From: Ghiorsea sp.
Lineage (GTDB): Bacteria > Pseudomonadota > Zetaproteobacteria > Mariprofundales > Mariprofundaceae
Assembly (NCBI GenBank): GCA_030950765.1
Contig: JAUZQX010000107.1
Coordinates: 1 to 9,568 of the forward strand
DNA: 9,568 nucleotides
Reading direction: 5' to 3'
In this document: in pieces, positions 1-6,605 of the stretch
Layout of the letters: each line of letters begins with the position of its first letter
Position numbering within the stretch: position 1 is the first letter of the stretch
Program-made: the position numbers and the translations under genes
The notes under the pieces: generated by a model
Database searches by the model: none
The model's input: the letters and a program-made list of their open reading frames with translations, nothing else
What the model was told of the DNA's origin: nothing

Positions 1-1042
1 AGGCACAGCAGCTAAAGATGTGCTACCTGCAAGAGCACAGTTTATGCACATGATGGGCATGTTGGCAGGCAAATGGCCGCATACTTTATCTATCCAACCC
101 GGTGGAACATCTCGTGCCATCACTTCGGTTGAGAAAGTGCGCTTATTGGGGATATTGTATCAATTTAGAGGCTTTTTAGAACGCACGCTGTTTGGCGATA
201 CTTTGGAACATATTGTGAGCCTGTCTTCGGCAGAAGATTTACAAGCATGGGCGCAACAAGAGGCGCACAAACAAAGTGATTTTGGTACATTTTTAACGAT
301 TGCTGAAGATTTGAACTTGGCAGATATGGGTAAGGCGACAGATCATTTTATGAGCTTTGGTGTGTACCCCGTAGCAGGCAAAAAATTGTTTCGTGCTGGT
401 GTTTGGAAAGATGGTGAGGTTTTATCGTTAAAACCTGAAACGATTAAGGAAGATGTGTCACATAGCTGGATGAAAAATGGCAGTGAACCCAAACATCCAC
501 GTGAGGGTGTTACTATCCCCGATGCGGATATGAAAGATGGTTATACATGGTGTAAAGCGCCACGTTTGGGTGGGGATGTGGTTGAAGTGGGCGCTCTGGC
601 GCGGCAAATCGTCAGCGGTCATCCTTTAATACAAAGTTTGGTTGCAGCATCTGGCGGCAATGTGAGGAATCGTATTGTGGCACGACTATTGGAGCTTGCT
701 TTGGTGGTCATTGAAATGGAAACATGGGTGAAAGAAGTGCAGCCCGATGCGCCTTTTTATCACCTCACATCCATGCCCGATGAAGCGGAAGGTGCAGGTA
801 TGATGGAAGCAGCACGTGGTAGCCTTGGGCATTGGCTGCGGGTGAAGAATGGTCGGATTTTGAATTATCAAATCATTGCACCAACCACATGGAATTTTGC
901 ACCCAGAGATTCACACGGCAAACTTGGTGCCTTGGAACAAGCCTTGTTGGGTGCACCAATCCGTGAAGGTGAAGATACACCTGTATCCGTGCAGCATATT
1001 GTTCGTTCGTTTGACCCTTGTATGGTGTGTACTGTCCATTAA
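1..1042 (+). CDS. [NiFe]-hydrogenase large subunit, group 2-like, C-terminal part (5' end outside window)
   Basis: Catalytic large subunit of a [NiFe]-hydrogenase, which holds the Ni-Fe(CN)2CO centre and splits or senses H2. The frame is open from base 2, so the gene starts outside the window; the GTG at 20 is internal. About 346 residues are present and the N-terminal RxCGxC metal motif is missing. Visible family motifs, numbered from that GTG, are an E-x3-HS segment (EDVSHS), KAPRLGG, a stretch with RGxLxHW, NYQIIAPTTWN and PRDxxGxxG near residues 265-302, and the terminal DPCMVCTVH with Ni/Fe ligands Cys334 and Cys337. The stop codon directly follows His340, so the C-terminal peptide that most large subunits lose to an endopeptidase is absent. 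Among characterised enzymes, H2-sensing subunits (HupV/HoxC) lack this peptide; HupV lies next to hypF in Rhodobacter capsulatus. An uptake enzyme of another group 2 branch is not excluded. Family call sure; subgroup uncertain. Confidence 0.93.
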   Translation, partial: GTAAKDVLPARAQFMHMMGMLAGKWPHTLSIQPGGTSRAITSVEKVRLLGILYQFRGFLERTLFGDTLEHIVSLSSAEDLQAWAQQEAHKQSDFGTFLTIAEDLNLADMGKATDHFMSFGVYPVAGKKLFRAGVWKDGEVLSLKPETIKEDVSHSWMKNGSEPKHPREGVTIPDADMKDGYTWCKAPRLGGDVVEVGALARQIVSGHPLIQSLVAASGGNVRNRIVARLLELALVVIEMETWVKEVQPDAPFYHLTSMPDEAEGAGMMEAARGSLGHWLRVKNGRILNYQIIAPTTWNFAPRDSHGKLGALEQALLGAPIREGEDTPVSVQHIVRSFDPCMVCTVH

Positions 1043-3358
1043 ATGAAAGGCATACATATTCGTGTTCGGGGGTTGGTTCAGGGGGTTGGTTTTCGTCCTT
1101 TTATTGTACATTTAGCGGAGCTTTATCAACTTTATGGGCAGGTGTGGAATGATGCCAAAGGTGTAGGCATTGATGCTTGGGGCGATGTACAAAATTTAAA
1201 GCAGTTTGAGCAAGATATTGCTCGCAAAGCCCCGCCATTAGCCAAAGTTCAACATGTTTTAATATCTGATTTGAATAAGTCTTGTGAAGTGCAAAGCTTT
1301 GATATTGTTGCTAGCGTTGATGGTCAAGCGGCAACAGGTGTGGCTGCAGATGCGGCAAGCTGTGCTGCATGTTTGGATGATGTACAAAACCCAAACGATA
1401 GGCATTACCAATATCCATTTACCAATTGTTCGCATTGTGTGCCACGTTTATCAATTATTCGTGAAGTCCCCTATGATAGAAAAAACACAAGCATGGCAGG
1501 CTTTACCATGTGTGCTGCATGTTTGGCAGAGTATGAAGATGTTAAAGATAGACGTTTTCACGCTCAACCCAATGCCTGCCCTGATTGTGGTCCACAATTG
1601 CAGATTTTGGATGCTGATGGACAAACTGTTCGGGCTGATGATGCATTGCAAACGGCGGCAAACTGGATAAAACAAGGTAAGATTATTGCCATTAAGGGCA
1701 TTGGCGGCATTCATTTGGCATGTGATGCAAGGAATACACAAGCTGTGGACAACTTAAGGCAGCGCAAACGCCGATTTGATAAACCATTTGCCTTGATGGG
1801 TAAAAATATCAACCAGCTTCGACAATATGTGAATATATCAGCACAAGAAGAAGCTTTGCTACAAAGCGTAGAAGCACCTGTGGTAGTGTTGAATCAATGT
1901 CAAAACAATGGCATTGCACCAAGTGTTGCACCCCAGCAACATACATTAGGTTTTATGTTGCCTTACACCCCTTTACATCATTTGATTTTAGCCAAGCTCG
2001 ATATGCCCATCGTTTTGACATCGGGTAATATCAGTGACGAGCCGCAGTGTATTGCCAATGATGAAGGACAACAGCGATTAAGTAAGTTGGTGGATGGTTA
2101 TGTGTTGCATAACCGTGATATTGAGAATCGACTGGACGATTCGGTTGCCAAAGCCATGGCAGGCTCACCAAGGGTTTTACGCAGGGCAAGAGGTTATGCG
2201 CCTGGTGCGCTGTTGTTACCTCAAGGTTTTGCAGCTGCAGATGGCATTTTAGCTTTGGGTGGTGAGCTCAAAAATACATTTTGTTTGTTACAAGATGGTC
2301 AAGCGATTGTATCGCAGCATATGGGTGATTTAGAACATGTCGCTGTGCACCATGATTACGTGGGCAACCTCAATCTTTACCAGCAACTTTATAATTTTAC
2401 GCCCAAGTGTGTGGCAGTGGATAAACATCCAAACTATTTTTCTACGCAATGGGGTAACCAATTGGTTGCCGAACAGGACTTGCAGCTTATCCAAGTGCAG
2501 CATCATCATGCACACATCGCAGCATGTATGGCGGAACATGGTTTACCGCTGGGTAGTGAGGTGTTGGGCATTGCTTTGGATGGGTTGGGTATGGGTGAAG
2601 GTGGAGAGCTTTGGGGTGGTGAATTTCTTCATGTTTCGTACCAACAGTGTGAGCGATTGGCGAGTATTCAAGCTGTGCCGATGTTGGGTGGTGCGAAAGC
2701 AATGCTTGAGCCATGGCGCAACACTTTTGCTCAACTTGAAGCCATAGGTTGGGATGAGGTTTCGCAAAACTTCGCTGACTTGCCACTGATACAAAAACTC
2801 GGGCAAAAGCCAGTCGCCAATCTCCAAGTGATGTGCAACAAGGGTCTCAATTCGCCCAAAGCATCATCTATGGGACGTTTGTTTGATGCCGTGGCAGCGG
2901 CTTTGGATATTTGCTTTGAAAAAGTCAGCTTTGAAGGACAGGCAGCCATGGCTTTGGAAGTGTTGGCAGAAAAAAACCTATGTCCGACGACTAAGCTTTA
3001 CTCAGTTGAAAGTGTGTTGGTTGATGGCGTTTCTCGAATCATATGGGAACCTATGTGGTTAACCCTGTTGAACGATTTAAAAGATGGTGTTTCGCCTGCT
3101 GATATTGCCGCTAAGTTTCATCAAACCATGATCCATGTGGTCTCTGAACAAGCGAAAAACCTTGCTCATGCAGTGGAATGTGACCAAATCGTATTAAGTG
3201 GTGGTGTTTTTCAAAATAAGTTGCTTTTAGAAGGTGTACAGCAGCGACTTCAAGCCCAAGGTTTTGATATTTTGATACCCCGAGATTACCCGCTGAATGA
3301 TGGTGGACTTTCTTTGGGTCAAGCGGTGATTGCATTCGCAACATTGGATACCTATTAG
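1043..3358 (+). CDS. hypF: HypF, carbamoyltransferase for [NiFe]-hydrogenase maturation
   Basis: Cytoplasmic maturation enzyme. It converts carbamoyl phosphate and ATP to a carbamoyl adenylate and passes the carbamoyl group to HypE, the first step in making the CN ligands of the hydrogenase iron. The 771 residues match the usual full length (about 750). Domains in order: acylphosphatase-like (about 1-90, VQGVGFRPF at 12-20 with Arg18, Asn36); two zinc-finger-like CxxC pairs (Cys107/110 with 129/132, Cys157/160 with 179/182); YrdC/Sua5-like (about 200-385); Kae1/TobZ-like C-terminal domain with HHHAH at 487-491 and SGGVFQN and LNDGGLSLGQ motifs near the end. All expected motifs appear intact. 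The ATG directly follows the hydrogenase TAA with no spacer, so translation is probably coupled and the two belong to one operon. No separate ribosome-binding site is evident because the upstream bases code for the hydrogenase C-terminus. Confidence 0.97.
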   Translation: MKGIHIRVRGLVQGVGFRPFIVHLAELYQLYGQVWNDAKGVGIDAWGDVQNLKQFEQDIARKAPPLAKVQHVLISDLNKSCEVQSFDIVASVDGQAATGVAADAASCAACLDDVQNPNDRHYQYPFTNCSHCVPRLSIIREVPYDRKNTSMAGFTMCAACLAEYEDVKDRRFHAQPNACPDCGPQLQILDADGQTVRADDALQTAANWIKQGKIIAIKGIGGIHLACDARNTQAVDNLRQRKRRFDKPFALMGKNINQLRQYVNISAQEEALLQSVEAPVVVLNQCQNNGIAPSVAPQQHTLGFMLPYTPLHHLILAKLDMPIVLTSGNISDEPQCIANDEGQQRLSKLVDGYVLHNRDIENRLDDSVAKAMAGSPRVLRRARGYAPGALLLPQGFAAADGILALGGELKNTFCLLQDGQAIVSQHMGDLEHVAVHHDYVGNLNLYQQLYNFTPKCVAVDKHPNYFSTQWGNQLVAEQDLQLIQVQHHHAHIAACMAEHGLPLGSEVLGIALDGLGMGEGGELWGGEFLHVSYQQCERLASIQAVPMLGGAKAMLEPWRNTFAQLEAIGWDEVSQNFADLPLIQKLGQKPVANLQVMCNKGLNSPKASSMGRLFDAVAAALDICFEKVSFEGQAAMALEVLAEKNLCPTTKLYSVESVLVDGVSRIIWEPMWLTLLNDLKDGVSPADIAAKFHQTMIHVVSEQAKNLAHAVECDQIVLSGGVFQNKLLLEGVQQRLQAQGFDILIPRDYPLNDGGLSLGQAVIAFATLDTY

Positions 3359-3400
3359 CCTATTTTCATACATTATGGAAACTATGCATCCATAAGAGAG

Positions 3401-3423
3401 ATAAAAAAGCTAGGCTTTTTTAT
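3401..3423. terminator. AT-rich hairpin between convergent hypF and tatA, possible bidirectional terminator
   Basis: A perfect 10-base inverted repeat (ATAAAAAAGC / GCTTTTTTAT) flanks the three-base loop TAG. It lies 42 bases after hypF and includes the tatA stop codon. The T-run on each strand falls inside the stem, so the structure could act in both directions, but the stem has only two GC pairs and is weak. A second small inverted repeat (TTATGG / CCATAA, 3373-3395) lies just beside it. Confidence 0.45.
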
Positions 3424-3586
3424 CCTCAGTGTTGGCCGTTTTATTCGTATCATCTGATAAGTTGGTGCGGAAACTTTTAATGCCTTTGGCTAGACCTTCA
3501 CCCAATGCAGGTAGTTTTTTCGCGCCAAAAAGCACCATAACAATAACCAAAATCAAAATTAATTCTGTTGTTCCTAATCCAAACAT
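3410..3586 (-). CDS. tatA: TatA-type twin-arginine translocase subunit, very short
   Basis: Pore-forming subunit of the Tat pathway, which exports folded, often cofactor-bearing proteins across the inner membrane. The 58 residues begin MFGLGTTELILILVIVMVLF, a single N-terminal membrane helix. Next come the TatA hinge (FGAKKLP, 20-26) and an amphipathic helix with the LGEGLAKGIKSFR signature (28-40), then a polar, lysine-rich tail. TatA is usually 60-90 residues, so the tail is short, but every core element is present. The Shine-Dalgarno TAAGGAG (3592-3598) contains the stop codon of the upstream nickel permease and sits five bases before the ATG, so the two genes are almost certainly co-transcribed and translationally coupled. 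TatB and TatC are not in the window. Many periplasmic hydrogenases are Tat substrates, which may explain the placement. TatE would be an equivalent name. Confidence 0.92.
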   Translation of the reverse strand: MFGLGTTELILILVIVMVLFGAKKLPALGEGLAKGIKSFRTNLSDDTNKTANTEDKKA

Positions 3587-3591
3587 AACTT

Positions 3592-3598
3592 CTCCTTA
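3592..3598 (-). promoter_or_regulatory. tatA ribosome-binding site overlapping permease stop codon
   Basis: On the minus strand the sequence reads TAAGGAG. TAA ends the nickel permease and AAGGAG is a strong Shine-Dalgarno for tatA, five bases before its ATG. Ribosomes finishing the permease would be placed directly to restart on tatA. Confidence 0.85.
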
Positions 3599-4309
3599 AA
3601 CAATCAAGCCTTGCACAACACCAATTTCAAACATGACATAAGCACCAAGTGTCAGTGTTGCTACGCCAATGGTGGCTTGAATACGAGCGTAAACATGGGT
3701 TAAACGTTTGGCAGAATGACGCAAAGGAATCATGATAACCATTGCCATTAGTGCCATACCAGCCACGGATCCAAAACCAAAAATAAGAATATAAACAAGT
3801 CCCATCGTTGGTGTTTCAACAGTCTGCAAGGTGAGAATAATTAAAGCAGCAGAGCCTGCCATGCCATGCATCATGCCTACGAACAAAGCACGCAGAGGAA
3901 ACCTTTTTTTATGCTCATGTTCATGGGCTGATTCTTTATGTACACCTTCATTTGCATGGGAGTGAGCATGGAAATGTTTGATGCCATCTGCATGTTCATG
4001 CACGTGGAAATGTATGCGCTCTTTACGCATTTTATAAATCACGTCAACGCCGAGCGCCACCAGCATGATGCCGACCACAAACTCTAAACTTAATGCCATG
4101 GTTTCAGGAATAAGCGAATCAGAAAATATGACAATGGAACCAAACAGTAACAAGGTCAATGTATGACCCATACCCCATGTTGCTCCCATGCGTATACCTT
4201 CTGCTAATGATGTTGAACGTGTTGCCATAGATGCCACTGCTGCCACATGATCTGCCTCAAAGGCGTGACGAAGTCCTAATAAAAAACCGAAAATTAAAAT
4301 ACTTAGCAT
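3596..4309 (-). CDS. NicO/UreH-like nickel/cobalt transporter with His-rich loop
   Basis: Inner-membrane permease, probably for Ni2+ or Co2+, of 237 residues with about six membrane segments. The first helix carries RHAFEADH (His15, Asp20, His21), the H-x4-DH metal motif of nickel/cobalt permeases. Later helices carry WGMGHT (His49) and GMMHGMAG (His148). The cytoplasmic or periplasmic loop at 100-133 holds twelve histidines, as in RcnA- and NicO-type proteins, and could bind or buffer metal. Start choice: the frame opens at a TTG (4321), but the ATG at 4309 has GGAGAAGG directly before it, so that TTG falls within the ribosome-binding region. The gene heads an operon with tatA and converges on hydrogenase and hypF, so supplying nickel to the hydrogenase is the likely role. 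Direction of transport cannot be read from sequence; some relatives are exporters. Confidence 0.85.
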   Translation of the reverse strand: MLSILIFGFLLGLRHAFEADHVAAVASMATRSTSLAEGIRMGATWGMGHTLTLLLFGSIVIFSDSLIPETMALSLEFVVGIMLVALGVDVIYKMRKERIHFHVHEHADGIKHFHAHSHANEGVHKESAHEHEHKKRFPLRALFVGMMHGMAGSAALIILTLQTVETPTMGLVYILIFGFGSVAGMALMAMVIMIPLRHSAKRLTHVYARIQATIGVATLTLGAYVMFEIGVVQGLIV

Positions 4310-4342
4310 ACCTTCTCCCAATGTTTTGTATGCAGAATGATA

Positions 4343-4358
4343 TGCAACTTATATGCCA
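4343..4358 (-). promoter_or_regulatory. Sigma-54 (-24/-12) promoter of the nickel permease-tatA operon
   Basis: The minus strand reads TGGCAT-N5-TTGCA against the RpoN consensus TGGCAC-N5-TTGCW: one mismatch and exact GG-to-GC spacing. Predicted transcription start is near 4332, giving a leader of about 22 bases that contains the permease ribosome-binding site. Known precedent: hydrogenase and hydrogenase-linked genes in several proteobacteria use sigma-54 with an NtrC-family activator (HoxA/HupR). No clear activator site was found upstream. Confidence 0.6.
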
Positions 4359-4874
4359 AGCAAACTCGGCGGGTAAAATTGTAAATGGATAAGGGAAGCC
4401 TCTTTGGGTTATAAAGGATTGTCGGTGTATATTTTATTCAGTTTGTGAGAAAATAGAGGGTACTAAGAAAGTAAAGCGCTGCGGTAGAGTGTGATAAGTT
4501 AGAAGCGTCATTCAAGTAGGGTTTCCTCAAAAAGTACAATGTATGCGAATATTCTTATTGTTCCACAAAATGCACAGAGTAACACAGCGTTTCATGCCAT
4601 TTTCAGCCTCACTTCCATGGTAAAAAGACCATTTACTGGTCACTTCTTCATGTTTCTTAGTGCACTTGTGGTAAAAAGTGTTCCGTTCGCGTATTTCATG
4701 CTTTTTGAGTAAGCTCTAAGCAGCCTTGGATACGCATGCTTAATTGCCCATATTCCCCAAGGGGTAGGGTGTTATTGCCTTGCTTTATGCCCCACTTTTG
4801 ATGTTTGTTGAGGCAGGTAACGATAGTTGCAGATTCAAAATTAAGCTTGATTTCGACTGTTTTGTGTGTGGAGG
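4359..4874. other. Gene-poor region between the permease and nitrate operons
   Basis: No convincing gene is seen. The right part (4696-4874) is the tail of the minus-strand nitrate transporter-kinase operon. It contains an open minus-strand frame overlapping the kinase end, and the palindrome CCCCAAGGGG near 4756-4765. A terminator-like hairpin lies at 4621-4641. Two imperfect copies of CACTT-(2-4 bases)-TGGTAAAAAG occur at 4610-4627 and 4663-4678. A 57-codon plus-strand frame (4539-4712) lacks a ribosome-binding site. The left part (4359-4530) should hold any activator sites for the sigma-54 promoter at 4343-4358; I see no recognisable motif. No tRNA or known riboswitch pattern was noticed. 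Confidence 0.6.
4621..4645 (-). terminator. Rho-independent terminator candidate for the transporter-kinase operon
   Basis: On the minus strand GACCA-GTAAA-TGGTC forms a five-pair stem with a five-base loop, directly followed by TTTTT. It lies about 235 bases past the kinase stop, beyond the small out-of-phase open frame at 4696-4874. The stem is short, so efficiency is uncertain. No better hairpin with a T-run was seen nearer the kinase stop. Confidence 0.5.
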
Positions 4875-6578
4875 TTACTTGGACAAGACGAGAAGCAAAA
4901 TGACATTCAGCACGATAGATATGACAGCAAGCCCTTTCCAAAAAACAATTGGGTTGCGCTCAATCAGTGGCACACCTGCTTTCATAAACTCAGGGTTGGG
5001 GTTGGATAAATCATGCTGAAACTCTGAAAGTGAATCGTATCTTCGCTCAGGGTTTTTACTCACAGCTTTTTGAATGGCTCTGTCCATCCAGATGGGTACA
5101 TCTGTATTGTAGTTGCGCACGGAAACATAATCATAATGTTTGTGCGGTTTGGCTTCTTCGAGTTTCCCATAAGGGAAATGACCATTGCTGAGCATTTCAT
5201 AGATGGTAATCGCCAAAGAATACATATCACTTTTTGGGGTGGCTTCATAACCATCAAACAATTCAGGTGCGATGTAGTTGGCTGTGCCTTCCACGTGTAT
5301 TTGTTTAATAGGCGTATAGATTTCTTCTAAACCTGAAACACGGGTACTACCAAAATCGATGATTTTAATCATGTCATATTGGTCGACCATAATATTTTCA
5401 GGTTTGATGTCCTGATGCACCATTTCTTTACGGTGAAATGCGCGTAAACCTTTGATGATTTGGCTTACCATATCGCGCACTTTTTCAAGGTCAGGCTGGG
5501 GGTTGTCTAATATCCATTGTGCCAAGGAGCTGCCTTCTAAGAACTCGGTAACATAATACATACAACTGCGTTCCCGTTTGAGTTGCAATACTTTAAACAC
5601 ATGCGGGCTGCTTATACGCCTGCCTACCCACACTTCATGCAAGAAGCGGTCGATATACGCAGGGTCATCATCAAAATTTACAGACGGTGTTTTCAATACT
5701 ACCGTGTCACCGCTTTCAACATCTTTTGCCAGATATACTTGAATGGTACTGCTGGCATGAAGCTCTTTGATGATTTTGTAACCATCCAACTCTTGCCCTG
5801 ATTCTAAAGGTGGAGGGAAAGGAAGGGCTGTGAGTTTTTTGTAATACTCATTTTCATCTTGATTGGGAAGTTGGGTAATATGTAGCACTTGGGCGGTGAC
5901 ATTATCATCGCTGCCAGCTTCCAAAGCTGCATGGACAATGTTTTGTGCTGCGGCTTCTGCATCATTAGCCAAGGCGAGTGTCATGATTTTTTCATCATGG
6001 ATAAACTCATGGATACCATCGGTGGTTAACACAAATCTATCACCAACTTCGACAAGGTGTTTAGCATAATCGAGTTGGACATCAAGTTCGCCGCCCATAG
6101 CTCTGGCTAAATACGTTTTGTTTTTATCAATCACTAAGCGATGGTCTTTGGTGAGGCATTGGATGTTGCCATTGCGAATACGGTACACGCGGGAGTCACC
6201 CACATGAAAGATATGTGCTGTGGTTGATTTAAGTACCAAAACCGCAAGTGTGGTGGCAAGGCTAAGCTCAGAAGCATAACGCACCTGACCTTGATTATAT
6301 AACCAAGAGTTAAGCGACTTGATGATGCGTTTGCCAGACGTTTGTACACTCCAAGACATGGGTGTGCTAAGATAATCATCAATAAAACTTTTGACACAAT
6401 GTTCGCTGGCTTCGCGCCCAGCTTCACTGGAGCCAACACCATCTGCAGTGACGGCGACAATACCTTTATGGGTTAACGATGCACCTTTGGATATATGGAT
6501 GCCACACGAGTCTTCATTTTGGGGTTTGGTGCCAGCCTGAGAGCATTGTCCTGCTTCAACTTGTAATATATCTGACAT
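4875..6578 (-). CDS. Membrane-anchored PP2C phosphatase-Ser/Thr protein kinase fusion
   Basis: Bifunctional signalling protein of 567 residues. The N-terminal PP2C-type phosphatase (about 8-235) has metal-site motifs NEDS (Asp23), ADGVGSSEAG (Asp46), HVGDSR, TTDG (Asp187) and GSDDN (Asp225). The Hanks-type kinase (about 266-525) has VVLK (Lys296), HQDIKPEN (Asp390, Asn395), IDFG (Asp408) and a TANYIAPE loop ending at Glu439. The nucleotide loop reads LHASSTIQVYLA and lacks the usual glycines. One C-terminal hydrophobic helix (about 545-566) should anchor it to the inner membrane with both enzymes in the cytoplasm. A weak GGTGG precedes the ATG. It lies 27 bases after the nitrate transporter, so the two share an operon. 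The same transporter-kinase-nirB order occurs in Pseudomonas aeruginosa (PA1783-PA1782-PA1781). A role in controlling nitrate uptake or reduction is inferred from position; the substrate is unknown. Confidence 0.93.
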   Translation of the reverse strand: MSDILQVEAGQCSQAGTKPQNEDSCGIHISKGASLTHKGIVAVTADGVGSSEAGREASEHCVKSFIDDYLSTPMSWSVQTSGKRIIKSLNSWLYNQGQVRYASELSLATTLAVLVLKSTTAHIFHVGDSRVYRIRNGNIQCLTKDHRLVIDKNKTYLARAMGGELDVQLDYAKHLVEVGDRFVLTTDGIHEFIHDEKIMTLALANDAEAAAQNIVHAALEAGSDDNVTAQVLHITQLPNQDENEYYKKLTALPFPPPLESGQELDGYKIIKELHASSTIQVYLAKDVESGDTVVLKTPSVNFDDDPAYIDRFLHEVWVGRRISSPHVFKVLQLKRERSCMYYVTEFLEGSSLAQWILDNPQPDLEKVRDMVSQIIKGLRAFHRKEMVHQDIKPENIMVDQYDMIKIIDFGSTRVSGLEEIYTPIKQIHVEGTANYIAPELFDGYEATPKSDMYSLAITIYEMLSNGHFPYGKLEEAKPHKHYDYVSVRNYNTDVPIWMDRAIQKAVSKNPERRYDSLSEFQHDLSNPNPEFMKAGVPLIERNPIVFWKGLAVISIVLNVILLLVLSK

Positions 6579-6605
6579 GCATCCACCGCCCTTGTTTTGC
6601 GTGTT

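Noticed and set aside
20..22. GTG at base 20 as the hydrogenase start
   Set aside because: The frame is open to the window edge and the residues before it continue the expected family sequence; the conserved N-terminal half is simply outside.
2337..2827. Several overlapping open frames on both strands inside hypF
   Set aside because: They lie entirely within the intact hypF frame, have odd composition and no start signals; they are shadows of the real gene.
4310..4321. TTG start for the nickel permease
   Set aside because: These bases form the ribosome-binding site (GGAGAAGG) of the ATG at 4309, and the family motif begins soon after that ATG.
4480..4530. tRNA-like bases around GCGGTAGAGTG
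   Set aside because: No matching T-arm or acceptor stem was found nearby, so no cloverleaf can be built.
4539..4712. Plus-strand frame of 57 codons beginning ATG, with hydrophobic stretches
   Set aside because: No ribosome-binding site before the ATG, no recognisable motif, and much of it overlaps the repeat and hairpin that read as operon-end structure. A frame this short is expected by chance.
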